A DNA stretch of 64,000 nucleotides. Origin: Pollutibacter soli (lineage in GTDB: Bacteria > Bacteroidota > Bacteroidia > Chitinophagales > Chitinophagaceae). The notes under the pieces are model-generated. The model ran no database searches and was not told the DNA's origin. It worked only from the letters and a program-made list of their open reading frames with translations. The number at the start of each line of letters is the position of its first letter. Positions within the stretch are counted from its first letter, which is position 1. The stretch spans positions 492,152 to 556,151 of the forward strand of contig JARJHS010000004.1 in NCBI GenBank assembly GCA_029269725.1, in the 5' to 3' direction. This document shows, piece after piece, positions 26,505 to 35,222 of this stretch. A program made the position numbers and the translations under genes.

Positions 26505-27284
26505 TCACGAAGCTTTCTTCCTTCTCCCACTTCCCCCCTCAATACTCGCCTTCAGCTGTTCCATGAGGTCTTTTGTATTCACATGTGCCACCCGCAGCGG
26601 CTTAACCTCAGTCAGCTTACCTTTCGCTTTAGCCTTGATCAGTTTCATCAGCTCTGTAGTATAGTTATCTTTGTATTTATCAATATCAAATTCACCACTG
26701 AGCTGATCAATCAATGCCATCGCCATTTTCAATTCCGCGGGTTTGGGCTTCGATGCGGGAACTTTTATTTCCGGCTTACGAATCTCTTCATGAAAACGAA
26801 TTCTGTTAGCAATTAAAACATCTCCGCTCACTTTAAGTATAACCAGATGTTCTCTGTTGCGCATAACAAATGATCCAAGTCCGGCTTTGCCACTTTTGGT
26901 CAGTGCATCTCTGAGCAGTACGTACGGCCTTGCTCCTTGTTTATCAGGTTCGAGGTAATAAGGCATTTCATAGTATATGGAATCGATTTCACTTTCGTCA
27001 ACAAACTGTACGATGTTAATTTCTTTTGATTTCTCCGGACTCGCTTTTTCAAAATCTTTTTCGTCAAGTATCACGTACTTTCCATTCAGATCATAGCCAC
27101 GGACGATATCGGCCCATTTTACTTCTTTGCCTGTTTTTTCATTCACACGTTTAAAGCGGATATTGGCTTTGTCTTTTTTATCGAGCATGTCCAGGTCAAG
27201 ACTGCTTTCCTGCGTTGCACTGTACATCTTTACCGGAATGTTTACCAATCCGAAACCGATTGAACCTGTCCAAATTGATCTCAT
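26505..27284 (-). CDS. ku: Ku, DNA end-binding protein of non-homologous end joining
   Basis: 259 residues, the normal size of bacterial Ku. The start [24 protein letters not shown] is diagnostic, followed by [32 protein letters not shown] and [22 protein letters not shown]. The C-terminus is Lys/Arg-rich (GSGRRKKAS). It forms a homodimeric ring on double-strand breaks and recruits LigD. No ligD lies in the window. It sits 8 bases from the transposase remnant (convergent) and near a stress-type SDR. Confidence 0.96.
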   Translation of the reverse strand: MRSIWTGSIGFGLVNIPVKMYSATQESSLDLDMLDKKDKANIRFKRVNEKTGKEVKWADIVRGYDLNGKYVILDEKDFEKASPEKSKEINIVQFVDESEIDSIYYEMPYYLEPDKQGARPYVLLRDALTKSGKAGLGSFVMRNREHLVILKVSGDVLIANRIRFHEEIRKPEIKVPASKPKPAELKMAMALIDQLSGEFDIDKYKDNYTTELMKLIKAKAKGKLTEVKPLRVAHVNTKDLMEQLKASIEGGSGRRKKAS

Positions 27285-27416
27285 GGTAAATTTTATTATT
27301 GGTTATTACTATTTTATGAAGTTGACTATTAATCAGGATTGCTATTCGGAGGGTTTATCATCCACTAATTTCATCAATTCAGCTGTCTGCCGTTTGTTAT
27401 CTGCCGTCTCATAAAG

Positions 27417-28277
27417 TTACCCATTTATAATTTCACCTCCATTCGGATGTAGCACCTGCCCGGTGATGTATGATGAGTCATCACTGGCAAGAAAAAGATA
27501 ACTTGGCGCAACTTCCGCGGGTTCCCCCGCTCGCTTCATCGGAGCATCGCTTCCATGAGCCGCAACCTTCGACGGTTTAAAACTTGCAGCAATCAACGGT
27601 GTCCAGATCGGCCCGGGAGCCACTGCATTCACACGGATACCTTTGTCGACAAGGTTGGAAGATAAACTCCTCGTAAATGATACAATCGCGCCTTTGGTAC
27701 TGGCATAATCAATTAATGAAGGGCTGCCACGGTAGGCGGTAACCGAAGTTGAGTTGACTATTGCACTTCCCGGTTTCATATGCGGAAGTGCATAACGTGT
27801 GATCCAGAAATACGAAAATATATTGGTACTGAAGGTTTTTATAAGTTGTTCAGTACTGATATCTGTAAACTCTTTGTTTTCATAATGAATGGCTGCATTA
27901 TTTATCAGGATATCAATGGCTCCGAATTTTTTTATCGTCTTCTCAACTACAGATTTGCAATGTTTTTCTTTTGAAATATCACCTGGCAGAAGAATACAGT
28001 CAGAGTCATATTTATTTACCATTGTCGCGGTATCTTCTGCATCTTTTTTCTCATTCAAAAAGGATATAGCAATGTCTGCACCATGTTTTGCGAATAATAC
28101 CGCTACAGCTCTTCCGATTCCACTGTCCCCTCCGGTAATCAATACCTTTTTGCTTTCCAGTTTTTTCCATCCAGGATCGGGATTTGATTCGGGCACAGGA
28201 CTCATTTTGAATTCCTGGCCAGGCCTGTTCTGCTGCTGCGGCTTTCTTATCGGTTTTTTTTTACTTCCTTTTTGCAC
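27417..28277 (-). CDS. SDR of the general-stress-protein-39/YghA type
   Basis: 286 residues with the Pro/Gln-rich N-terminal extension typical of this SDR branch (KPQQQNRPGQEFKMSPVPE), then ITGGDSGIGRAVAVL near residue 47, NNAAIHY near 128, the Ser of VNSTSV, and YASTKGAI near 190, ending SYITGQVLHPNGGE. Members are stress-induced oxidoreductases of uncertain substrate. The apparent start is a GTG at 28277; the extension is family-like, which supports it over the internal ATG at 28205. It may be co-regulated with ku downstream. Confidence 0.87.
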   Translation of the reverse strand: MQKGSKKKPIRKPQQQNRPGQEFKMSPVPESNPDPGWKKLESKKVLITGGDSGIGRAVAVLFAKHGADIAISFLNEKKDAEDTATMVNKYDSDCILLPGDISKEKHCKSVVEKTIKKFGAIDILINNAAIHYENKEFTDISTEQLIKTFSTNIFSYFWITRYALPHMKPGSAIVNSTSVTAYRGSPSLIDYASTKGAIVSFTRSLSSNLVDKGIRVNAVAPGPIWTPLIAASFKPSKVAAHGSDAPMKRAGEPAEVAPSYLFLASDDSSYITGQVLHPNGGEIING

Positions 28278-28524
28278 GGAATAACTTTTGAGTATTTAGT
28301 ATTATATCTCCTGATCACCCTATTAGCTATAATTTTGTGCCAGCCCCTGAATCACTATGAAGCGATATTTCCCATCCCCTGGATGAGATTTCCGCTTTTT
28401 GTGTTTGGTGGCTGTGGAAATTATTTCCCGGTCCTTTGGGTCCGTATGGATAAATTTTGATTTAGTAAGTGGAAGTATGATGGACTCTCAAAATCATTAT
28501 TCAGATTGTATTTAAATCGGAGCT

Positions 28525-29547
28525 ATGTCAACCAGAAGTTTTTTTTTAAAGCATATGCTGATTTTTTTTTCTGTTTCGGGTATAGTTTCGGGTTGTGGTA
28601 AAGACGACGAAAAGAAAAGCAACGATATCAATGGCAGCTGGGCGCAGGTAAGTACAGCAGGACTGCCGGAAGAGCGCCATGAATGTTCATTTGTGCTTGC
28701 TGGTGATAAAGGCTATCTGATCGGCGGTCGCGGGGATCATCCGGTCGAGGAACTTGATCTCACCACAAACACATGGAAAAAACTGGCATCTCCGGGGATG
28801 GAGATCAATCACTTCCAGGCCTTTTCATATAATGGAGAATTGTGGCTGGCTGGTGGATTTACCGGTGGTTTTCCGCACGAAACACCGGTCGAAAAAATCA
28901 TGATATTTTCTCCATCCGGTAATCAGTGGCGCGAAGGGGCCACTATTCCTGCTGGAAGAAGGCGTGGAGGAGCGGGTGCGTTCACCTACAATAATAAAAT
29001 ATATATCGTTAGTGGAATTACTGATGGACACTGGACGGGAACAGTAGGATGGTTTGATGAGTATAACCCGGCAACTGGTCAATGGACCACACTGCCGGAT
29101 GCGCCGCATCCACGTGATCATTTCAATGCTGTTTTGATTGGCGACAAACTTTACCTCGCAGGTGGCCGAAGAACTTCTGAAAGCACCGGAGAATTATTTG
29201 ATCTGACCATTCCTGAAGTAGATGTTTATGACTTTAAAACCAATCAATGGTCATCTTTTTCTTCAGATAAAAATATTCCAACGCAACGAGCAGGTTGTAC
29301 TTCTGTTAATCTTAATGGACAATTGGTTGTTATTGGAGGTGAAAGTGGCTCACAGGATCAGGCCCATAAAAATTGTGAAGCATTTGACCCGGGTACAGGC
29401 ACATGGAAGTCGCTTTCTCCATTGAATACTGGTCGGCATGGAACCCAGGCTTTTGTATATAATGGAGGTATTTATATTACAGCGGGTAGCGCTAACCGTG
29501 GTGGCGGACCCGAGTTGAACACGACAGAGAAGTTTTCGGAAAAATAA
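28525..29547 (+). CDS. Kelch-repeat lipoprotein
   Basis: 340 residues. Lipoprotein signal (LIFFSVSGIVSGCGKDDEKKS, Cys near 25), then a complete Kelch propeller with repeated GG and W/Y spacing: KGYLIGGRGDHPVEELD, GELWLAGGFTGG, NKIYIVSGITDG, DKLYLAGGRRTS, GQLVVIGGESGS and GGIYITAGSANRGG. Surface or periplasmic, probably binding a protein or glycan; no catalytic residues are evident. It stands alone. Confidence 0.88.
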   Translation: MSTRSFFLKHMLIFFSVSGIVSGCGKDDEKKSNDINGSWAQVSTAGLPEERHECSFVLAGDKGYLIGGRGDHPVEELDLTTNTWKKLASPGMEINHFQAFSYNGELWLAGGFTGGFPHETPVEKIMIFSPSGNQWREGATIPAGRRRGGAGAFTYNNKIYIVSGITDGHWTGTVGWFDEYNPATGQWTTLPDAPHPRDHFNAVLIGDKLYLAGGRRTSESTGELFDLTIPEVDVYDFKTNQWSSFSSDKNIPTQRAGCTSVNLNGQLVVIGGESGSQDQAHKNCEAFDPGTGTWKSLSPLNTGRHGTQAFVYNGGIYITAGSANRGGGPELNTTEKFSEK

Positions 29548-29636
29548 ATGCCATCTGCAAAATCTGAATTCTCTACTGAGCTTTAATTCCGTGTTTCAGC
29601 CGCGAGGCAGGAATGGAAGTTGTATATTTATTTTCC

Positions 29637-30647
29637 ATGGATTCCATTACGCATATTGCACTGGGTGCCTGCATGGGTGATGCTTTCTGCGGAAGAAAGC
29701 TCGGAAAAAAAGCTATGCTTTGGGGAGCAATGGCGCAAAGTATTCCGGACATTGATTTTGTTGCCGGCTTCTGGATGGACACTGCCGATAACCTCGTAGC
29801 GCATCGCGGAATTACGCATTCTTTTTTATTCTGCATTCTTGTTGCATTGTTATGTGCCTACCTGGCTGAGCGATGGCATCGGCCACACAATATTTCCTTC
29901 AGCAGGTGGCTGCTCTTTTTTGGTGGTGTAATCTTCATTCACATTTTTATTGATGCGTTTAATAATTATGGAGTAGGCTGGTTCGAACCTTTTAGTCACA
30001 CCAGAATTACATTCAATACTATCTATGTCGCAGATCCTTTCTTTTCTATCTGGCCGGGAATTGCGATCATATTTTTACTGCTGATCAATAGAAACAATCG
30101 CGATTCAAGAAAGAAATGGTGGCTGATCGGGATGGTAGTTCCAGCGCTGTATCTCTGTTATGCACTATGGAACAAATACCAGATCGATAAAGACGTCCGT
30201 GCAATTCTTAAGGAAGAAAAAATTGAATACAAAAGGTATTTCACTACTCCTGCACCACTGCAGAACTGGCTTTGGTTTGTAGTTGCAGGAAATGATAGCG
30301 GTTATCATGTCGGATACCATTCTGTTTTTGACAGAAAACATGAATTGCAACTTTCCTATTTTCCAAGAAATGATCAATTTCTGGAACCTTTAATGAATAA
30401 TCACGATGTGAAACAACTCATTCGTTTTTCGGAACAGTTTTATACTGTTGAAAGGTGGAGTGATACATTGATATTTAATGACCTGAGATTTGGGCAGGAG
30501 ATTGGATGGTATGATCCCAAAAGACCTTTTGCTTTTCATTATTTTCTCACGTTTCCTTATGAAAATCGACTCGTGGTGCAGCGCGGGCGTTTTGCAGGAT
30601 GGAACAGGGATGTTTTTAAAGTGATGTGGCGAAGAATCAGAAGTTGA
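29637..30647 (+). CDS. YdjM/DUF457-like membrane-bound metal-dependent hydrolase
   Basis: 336 residues starting MDSITHIALG, as this family normally does (ATG 29637 rather than 29613). Conserved metal-type residues are H6, IPDIDF near 40, HRGITHSF near 60 and FIDAFNNYG near 105. About four membrane segments follow between residues 20 and 180, and then a cytoplasmic or periplasmic tail. The family is predicted to be zinc-dependent and membrane-embedded; the E. coli member is LexA-controlled. The reaction is unknown. Confidence 0.8.
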   Translation: MDSITHIALGACMGDAFCGRKLGKKAMLWGAMAQSIPDIDFVAGFWMDTADNLVAHRGITHSFLFCILVALLCAYLAERWHRPHNISFSRWLLFFGGVIFIHIFIDAFNNYGVGWFEPFSHTRITFNTIYVADPFFSIWPGIAIIFLLLINRNNRDSRKKWWLIGMVVPALYLCYALWNKYQIDKDVRAILKEEKIEYKRYFTTPAPLQNWLWFVVAGNDSGYHVGYHSVFDRKHELQLSYFPRNDQFLEPLMNNHDVKQLIRFSEQFYTVERWSDTLIFNDLRFGQEIGWYDPKRPFAFHYFLTFPYENRLVVQRGRFAGWNRDVFKVMWRRIRS

Positions 30648-30690
30648 GCACCTGATTTTTTTTTGATAAGCATATTGCATCAGTAAAAAA

Positions 30691-31875
30691 ATGGTACAAC
30701 GCAGAGGTAGAAAAAAACAGGAGGTATACACCACAAACAACCGCGTAAAACTGATACGTGGAGGTAAGGAGTATTTCAATTTACTTCTTCAACTGATAGC
30801 TGCAGCAAAAAAGCAGGTTCATGTGCAGGTCTATATTTTTGAAGAAGATACGACAGGGCGGATGATAGCAGATGCATTGAAGGAAGCCGCACAAAAAGGA
30901 GTTGAAGTGCATCTGTTGGTGGATGGTTATGCCTCGAGCAAATTAAAACAAACATTTTTGAAGGAGATGACGGATGCCGGAGTTCATCTTCGCTTCTTCA
31001 ACCCGCTTTTCAAAGGGAAGAATTTTTATTTCGGCCGACGTATGCATCACAAAATTGCAGTTGCCGATGCTGAAATTGCACTGGTTACCGGGGTAAATAT
31101 TACCGACAGATACAACGATATGCCTGATCATCCGGCCTGGCTTGACTTTGCTGTGTGGCTGGAAGGCGATGCGGCTCTTGATCTTTGTAATATTTGCTGG
31201 AGTACCTGGAATAATTATCTGACACCAGCCGCACCGGCAGATTGTTCGAAAGTCAGAACGTCTGCCACATTTCCGGAAGAAGAAAATTCCTCTGTAAGTG
31301 TACGGAGAAATGATTGGGTGAGAAGAAAAAATGAAATCAGTTTTACATACATCGATATGCTTCGTCGTGCGGAGAAACAAGTCGTTATTTTATGCAGCTA
31401 TTTTCTCCCCGGCAAACAAATCCGCAGGCAAATGAGCAATGCGACAAAACGCGGTGTAAAAATTACAGTGATTACTGCCGGCATTTCTGATATTATTCTT
31501 GCAAAATATGCAGAACGTTATCTCTATGCGTGGATGCTTCGTAATAATGTTCAGATTTACGAATACCAGCCAAGGATACTGCATGGAAAGATTGCCGTTG
31601 CCGATTCCAGCTGGCTGACTGTCGGTTCATACAATATCAATAACCTTTCAGCATATGCCAGTATAGAATTGAATTTGAATATCCGTCAGGAAAAGCTGGC
31701 CAAAGAAACGGAGGAGATGTTATTAACTATTGCTGAAAAAGAATGCATCCCAATCACTGATGAATACCTGCGCAAATCAGATAATATACTGGTAAAATTC
31801 GGTCGTTGGTCTTCTTTTCAGATCCTAAGATTTCTTTTATATCTTTTTACTTTCTATTTTAAGCATCAACGCTAA
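30691..31875 (+). CDS. PLD-superfamily cardiolipin synthase-like protein
   Basis: 394 residues with two HKD motifs: HHKIAVADAEIALVTGVNIT near residue 114 and HGKIAVADSSWLTVGSYNINN near 293. This is the two-domain layout of ClsB-type cardiolipin synthases, without N-terminal membrane segments. A basic hydrophobic C-terminus (FQILRFLLYLFTFYFKHQR) may anchor it to the membrane. It probably transfers phosphatidyl groups to form cardiolipin. It follows the YdjM-like gene by 43 bases on the same strand. Confidence 0.88.
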   Translation: MVQRRGRKKQEVYTTNNRVKLIRGGKEYFNLLLQLIAAAKKQVHVQVYIFEEDTTGRMIADALKEAAQKGVEVHLLVDGYASSKLKQTFLKEMTDAGVHLRFFNPLFKGKNFYFGRRMHHKIAVADAEIALVTGVNITDRYNDMPDHPAWLDFAVWLEGDAALDLCNICWSTWNNYLTPAAPADCSKVRTSATFPEEENSSVSVRRNDWVRRKNEISFTYIDMLRRAEKQVVILCSYFLPGKQIRRQMSNATKRGVKITVITAGISDIILAKYAERYLYAWMLRNNVQIYEYQPRILHGKIAVADSSWLTVGSYNINNLSAYASIELNLNIRQEKLAKETEEMLLTIAEKECIPITDEYLRKSDNILVKFGRWSSFQILRFLLYLFTFYFKHQR

Positions 31876-31899
31876 CGTTCAACCCTCTGCTTTCAACTT
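31874..31899. repeat. Quasi-repeat tail after the substrate-binding protein gene
   Basis: Read on the minus strand immediately after the stop: AAGTTGAAAGCAGAGG, then GTTGAACGTTAGCG. These are purine-rich loose repeats of GTTGAA, of the same kind as other post-stop tails in this window. Confidence 0.45.
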
Positions 31900-32949
31900 T
31901 CAACGTTTAACTTGAATATTCGCCGGCTCAATATCCTGCGGAATAAATCTGTCATCGATCAATTCATTCAACGGCACTCTCTTCTTCAACAATCCCAAAC
32001 CAATGCCCATATCCTGGATGAGTTTGAAATCCTGCTCTGAGGGAGTGAGCTGCACATAACTTACTCGCCTGGGTTCTGATGTCAAAACATATTCAAGAAC
32101 TTTCTGATCCTGCCGGAAATAAGGCGCAACAAGATTTGCAGCTTCAGAGCGATTCTTCTCTGCCCAGGCTCCTGATTGCGCTATTCCCCGAACAAGATCT
32201 CTTACCACATCAGGTTTATCATTGATCAGATCTTCATGTACAACGAGTGCGCATGAAATAAAATTTGGCCATATATCTCGTGCATAATACAATACACGTC
32301 CATAACCATCAAGTTCTGCTTTAGCGCAAAATGGTTCGCCGACAAAATAACCATCTATCGCTCCGGATGCAAGTGATGTTGGCATATCTGGCGGTGGCAG
32401 AACCACAAACCTGATATCTTCTTCTTTTAATCCGTAATCTGCCATCAGTTTATGAAAGACAAAATTCTGATTGCTGAATAGGCTTGGAATTGCTACTGTC
32501 TTTCCCTTCAGATCACCCATACTCCTGATATTGCTTTTTTTCGCAACAATAATTTCTGATCCATCGCGGTGACCGAGATAACAAATTTTTACCGGTACAC
32601 CCTGCTCACGTAATTTCATGGCAAGAGGAACAATCATAAAAGTAGCTTGTACCTGCTTTGCCTCGAGTGCACTTACGACTGTAGGAAAATCAGTAAAAAC
32701 ACGGCTGTTGAAATTGGTATTTGACTTTGTTGTTTTTGATGCGAAATCAGTAACGGGGCAAGTAAGGTGACAGGTAACCGGCAGATAACCAACGGTAAGT
32801 TCACGGGTGGCAAGGGTGTTGGGACCATCATGTACAACATCACGGACATTAAGCGGCGCAGTTTTATTCCAGGGTTTGAATCGAAGCAACCCAAGTACTA
32901 AGAGTACAGCAAGTGTACCTGTTACTAATCCGGCGAAGCTTACTTTCAT
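31900..32949 (-). CDS. NitT/TauT-type ABC transporter substrate-binding protein
   Basis: 349 residues of the SsuA/NrtA/THI5-like family: LTVGYLPVTCHLTCPV, a VVSALEAKQVQATFMI pocket segment, GDLKGKTVAIPS near 150 and SGAIDGYFVGEPF near 205. The N-terminus has a hydrophobic segment (LVTGTLAVLLVLGLL) but no lipobox Cys, so it is either signal-anchored or cleaved. The family binds nitrate, taurine, sulfonates or thiamine precursors; the ligand here is unknown. It is the last gene of a three-gene operon after the permease and ATPase. Confidence 0.87.
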   Translation of the reverse strand: MKVSFAGLVTGTLAVLLVLGLLRFKPWNKTAPLNVRDVVHDGPNTLATRELTVGYLPVTCHLTCPVTDFASKTTKSNTNFNSRVFTDFPTVVSALEAKQVQATFMIVPLAMKLREQGVPVKICYLGHRDGSEIIVAKKSNIRSMGDLKGKTVAIPSLFSNQNFVFHKLMADYGLKEEDIRFVVLPPPDMPTSLASGAIDGYFVGEPFCAKAELDGYGRVLYYARDIWPNFISCALVVHEDLINDKPDVVRDLVRGIAQSGAWAEKNRSEAANLVAPYFRQDQKVLEYVLTSEPRRVSYVQLTPSEQDFKLIQDMGIGLGLLKKRVPLNELIDDRFIPQDIEPANIQVKR

Positions 32950-32985
32950 ATTCTAAAATTTCGATGATGCATTTCGGATATTTTT

Positions 32986-33732
32986 TCAGATATCCTTTCC
33001 TGTGGGTGTTTCAAGGCCAAGCACATCCAGTATTTCTCTTGTAGCAGCAATTACTGAATCGGATGTCGGATTGCGTGGCCGATCCGTATTAATATTTAGT
33101 TTCCTGGAGATATGTGCTGGTCGGGTGGAAAGTACAATAACTTTATCTGCCAGTTGCGCAGCTTCTTCAATATCATGGGTTACAAAAACAACTGTGCGTG
33201 GCCTTTTCTTCAAAATTCTGACAAGTTCATACCTCATTCGCAGCCGGGTTTGATAGTCCAGTGCTGAAAATGGTTCGTCCATCAGTAATATATCAGAATC
33301 ACCAGCAATTACTCTTGCGAGTTCAACCCGTTGGCGCATTCCCCCGGAAAGTTGATGCGGATAATGATGTTCAAATCCTTCGAGATGAATAAGCTCAACC
33401 AGGTCCTTTATTTCTCTTTCCCTTTTTTGTTTGTCATCGAGATTTCGAAGACCCATAGCAATATTTTGCTCGACTGTCAGCCAGGGAAACAGACCGTCCT
33501 GTTGGTAAACCGTTCGTATTACACCATCAATTTCAACTGATCCGGATGAAGGTTTAATATATCCTGACAGCAAGTTGAGCAAAGTTGTTTTGCCGCATCC
33601 GGATGGACCTACAATGACAACCATTTCTCCGGCTTTTACACGAAGATTCAGGTTGCGCAATACAGCAAGTCCGCTGTAGTCGTGCGAAACATTTTCCAAA
33701 GTCAGCCGCCATATTTCATTTTCATCGCTCAT
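32986..33732 (-). CDS. NitT/TauT-type ABC transporter ATPase
   Basis: 248 residues from ATG 33732. Walker A GPSGCGKTT near 45, Q-loop VYQQDGLFPWL, signature LSGGMRQRVELAR near 140, Walker B ILLMDEPFSALD near 160, and switch His in VTHDIEEAAQLAD. This is the SsuB/TauB/NrtD pattern. Its start overlaps the end of the permease gene by 11 bases (ATGAGCGATGA), so the two are translationally coupled. A longer frame up to 33804 would lie inside the permease gene and is rejected. Confidence 0.95.
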   Translation of the reverse strand: MSDENEIWRLTLENVSHDYSGLAVLRNLNLRVKAGEMVVIVGPSGCGKTTLLNLLSGYIKPSSGSVEIDGVIRTVYQQDGLFPWLTVEQNIAMGLRNLDDKQKREREIKDLVELIHLEGFEHHYPHQLSGGMRQRVELARVIAGDSDILLMDEPFSALDYQTRLRMRYELVRILKKRPRTVVFVTHDIEEAAQLADKVIVLSTRPAHISRKLNINTDRPRNPTSDSVIAATREILDVLGLETPTGKDI

Positions 33733-34639
33733 ATCCCCAGCGTATGTTTGGCATTTTTGTGAATTGCATAAATAATCGATCAATTCCCATTCCCAGCAAA
33801 CCAATCACGATCATATAACAAACGGCAGCGTCTAACCGAAGTCCGTTTCTCGCCTCCCAGATGCCATATCCAAGTCCATCCTGGCATCCGACCATTTCAG
33901 CAGCCACAATCACCACCCAGGCGATTCCATAACTCACACGCAACGACGTTATGATCTGTGGCAATACCGCTGGAAATGTCACCCTTGTAATTGTTTCCCA
34001 GCTGCTGTATTTAAAATCATAGGCAACCCGGAAATAAATGGCAGGAATAGTGGCGACTGCCGACATTATTGCTATGACCAACGGGAAAAAACTCGCCATA
34101 AAAATCAGGAAAATGGCGGGCTTGTCGCCGATATGAAACCAAAGTATCGCGAATGGAATCCATGCAAGGGGCGAAAGAAACCGGAAAAAGTTTAACATCG
34201 GCGTAAATGCTTCACGCGCACGTAAATGTTGCCCCAGCCAAAGCCCAAGCGGGATTCCCAATAGAGCCGAAAGCACAAATCCAACAGCGACCCGCCAGAG
34301 CGAGGCAATCATGTCATTAAACAATCGTCCTGAAATCAGCTCTTCTTTAAAACTTTTTAAAACTGCCAATGGAGTCGGCAATGCATATGAAGGAAAAAGG
34401 TTAAAGAATGATATCAGCGACCATAAGATTACCAGGGAAAGTAAAACGATTATTGGAAGAACCAAACGGCTCCGGTTGCTTCGGCTATGCCTGGAAGTAA
34501 CTTTTTCTTTGGAAATTTCCCGGACGGACGCTGTGTCGGAATTTGACAAATCAGATTGGCTTTTGGTCGATAAAAATAACCTGATTCCGCGAAACGGGGA
34601 AAACAGATACTCTTTGACTGGTCGCAAACGACGTTCCAT
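33722..34639 (-). CDS. NitT/TauT-type ABC transporter permease
   Basis: 305 residues from ATG 34639 (a TTG at 34657 is possible). A ~55-residue basic/Ser-rich cytoplasmic N-terminus precedes about six membrane segments: LVLPIIVLLSLVILWSLISFF, then the BPD_transp_1 core with WRVAVGFVLSALLGIPLGLWLG, the EAA-type loop (VAYDFKYSSWETITRVTFPAVLPQIITSL), and AWVVIVAAEMVG. First gene of the operon. Confidence 0.92.
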   Translation of the reverse strand: MERRLRPVKEYLFSPFRGIRLFLSTKSQSDLSNSDTASVREISKEKVTSRHSRSNRSRLVLPIIVLLSLVILWSLISFFNLFPSYALPTPLAVLKSFKEELISGRLFNDMIASLWRVAVGFVLSALLGIPLGLWLGQHLRAREAFTPMLNFFRFLSPLAWIPFAILWFHIGDKPAIFLIFMASFFPLVIAIMSAVATIPAIYFRVAYDFKYSSWETITRVTFPAVLPQIITSLRVSYGIAWVVIVAAEMVGCQDGLGYGIWEARNGLRLDAAVCYMIVIGLLGMGIDRLFMQFTKMPNIRWGYER

Positions 34640-34749
34640 AGCCGATTTTGCCAGCAATTCACCAATTATATTTTTTTAAGATATGCTGTATTGCCTATTT
34701 TCGGCTTGTTAATCATCCTAAATTTTAATTACTAAAAACGGTATTTACC

Positions 34750-35115
34750 ATGGAAAACGAAAAAACCATCGTTAAGAACCAGGAATTCATTCTTGAAAAC
34801 CAGGGCATCATTAAAGGCAATCAAGGCAAGATCGTCGAGAACCAGAAAAGTCTGAAATCGAATCAATCCACAATCCTCGATAATCAGAAAGCGCTGAAAG
34901 GTAACCAGGGAACCATCGTAAAAAACCAGGCGGGTATTAAAGCCAACCAGGCAGCAATCCTGAAGAATCAGGGTGGTATAAAAGGAAACCAGTCGACAAT
35001 CCTCAAAAATCAGGCTGCAATAATGAAGAATCAGAAAGAAATTCTGAAAAATCAGCAGACACTGAAACAGATCGTAAAAAATCAAGAGGCAATTTTAAAG
35101 TTGCTTAAAAAATAA
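34750..35115 (+). CDS. Small coiled-coil protein made of IxxNQxx heptads
   Basis: 121 residues with no signal peptide. From residue 7 to 104 it consists of 14 unbroken heptads of the form (I/L)xxNQxx, with Asn-Gln at residues 10-11, 17-18 and so on to 101-102 without exception. A three-residue insertion (LKQ, a stammer) is followed by one more unit, IVKNQEA, and a basic end ILKLLKK. Alternate heptads tend to be IxKNQ and IKGNQ, a 14-residue super-period. Asn at position d recalls the N@d layers of trimeric coiled-coil adhesins (IxxNTxx), which hold anions. A trimeric rod is inferred, and the function is unknown. It has its own terminator. Confidence 0.85.
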   Translation: MENEKTIVKNQEFILENQGIIKGNQGKIVENQKSLKSNQSTILDNQKALKGNQGTIVKNQAGIKANQAAILKNQGGIKGNQSTILKNQAAIMKNQKEILKNQQTLKQIVKNQEAILKLLKK

Positions 35116-35137
35116 TCACGGTGATTTCTTTCTGATC

Positions 35138-35162
35138 GCAGCAGTAATGCTGCTTTTTTTTT
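35138..35162 (+). terminator. Terminator of the heptad-repeat gene
   Basis: GCAGCA (35138-35143), loop GTAA, TGCTGC (35148-35153), then nine T. It lies 22 bases after the stop codon. Confidence 0.85.
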
Positions 35163-35222
35163 GTTCAATCATTGAATAACGGGGAATATGTTTACTAATT
35201 TTAGTAAGCTAAGCGGTGATGT

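Noticed and set aside
33733-33804. Upstream extension of the ABC ATPase
   Set aside because: It lies inside the permease gene. The ATG at 33732 gives the normal family start and an 11-base coupling overlap.
34732-35085. 117-codon open frame opposite the heptad-repeat gene
   Set aside because: It is a mirror of the strongly periodic coding sequence. Its composition (Phe, Leu, Asp, Cys) has no domain, and a terminator supports only the plus-strand gene.
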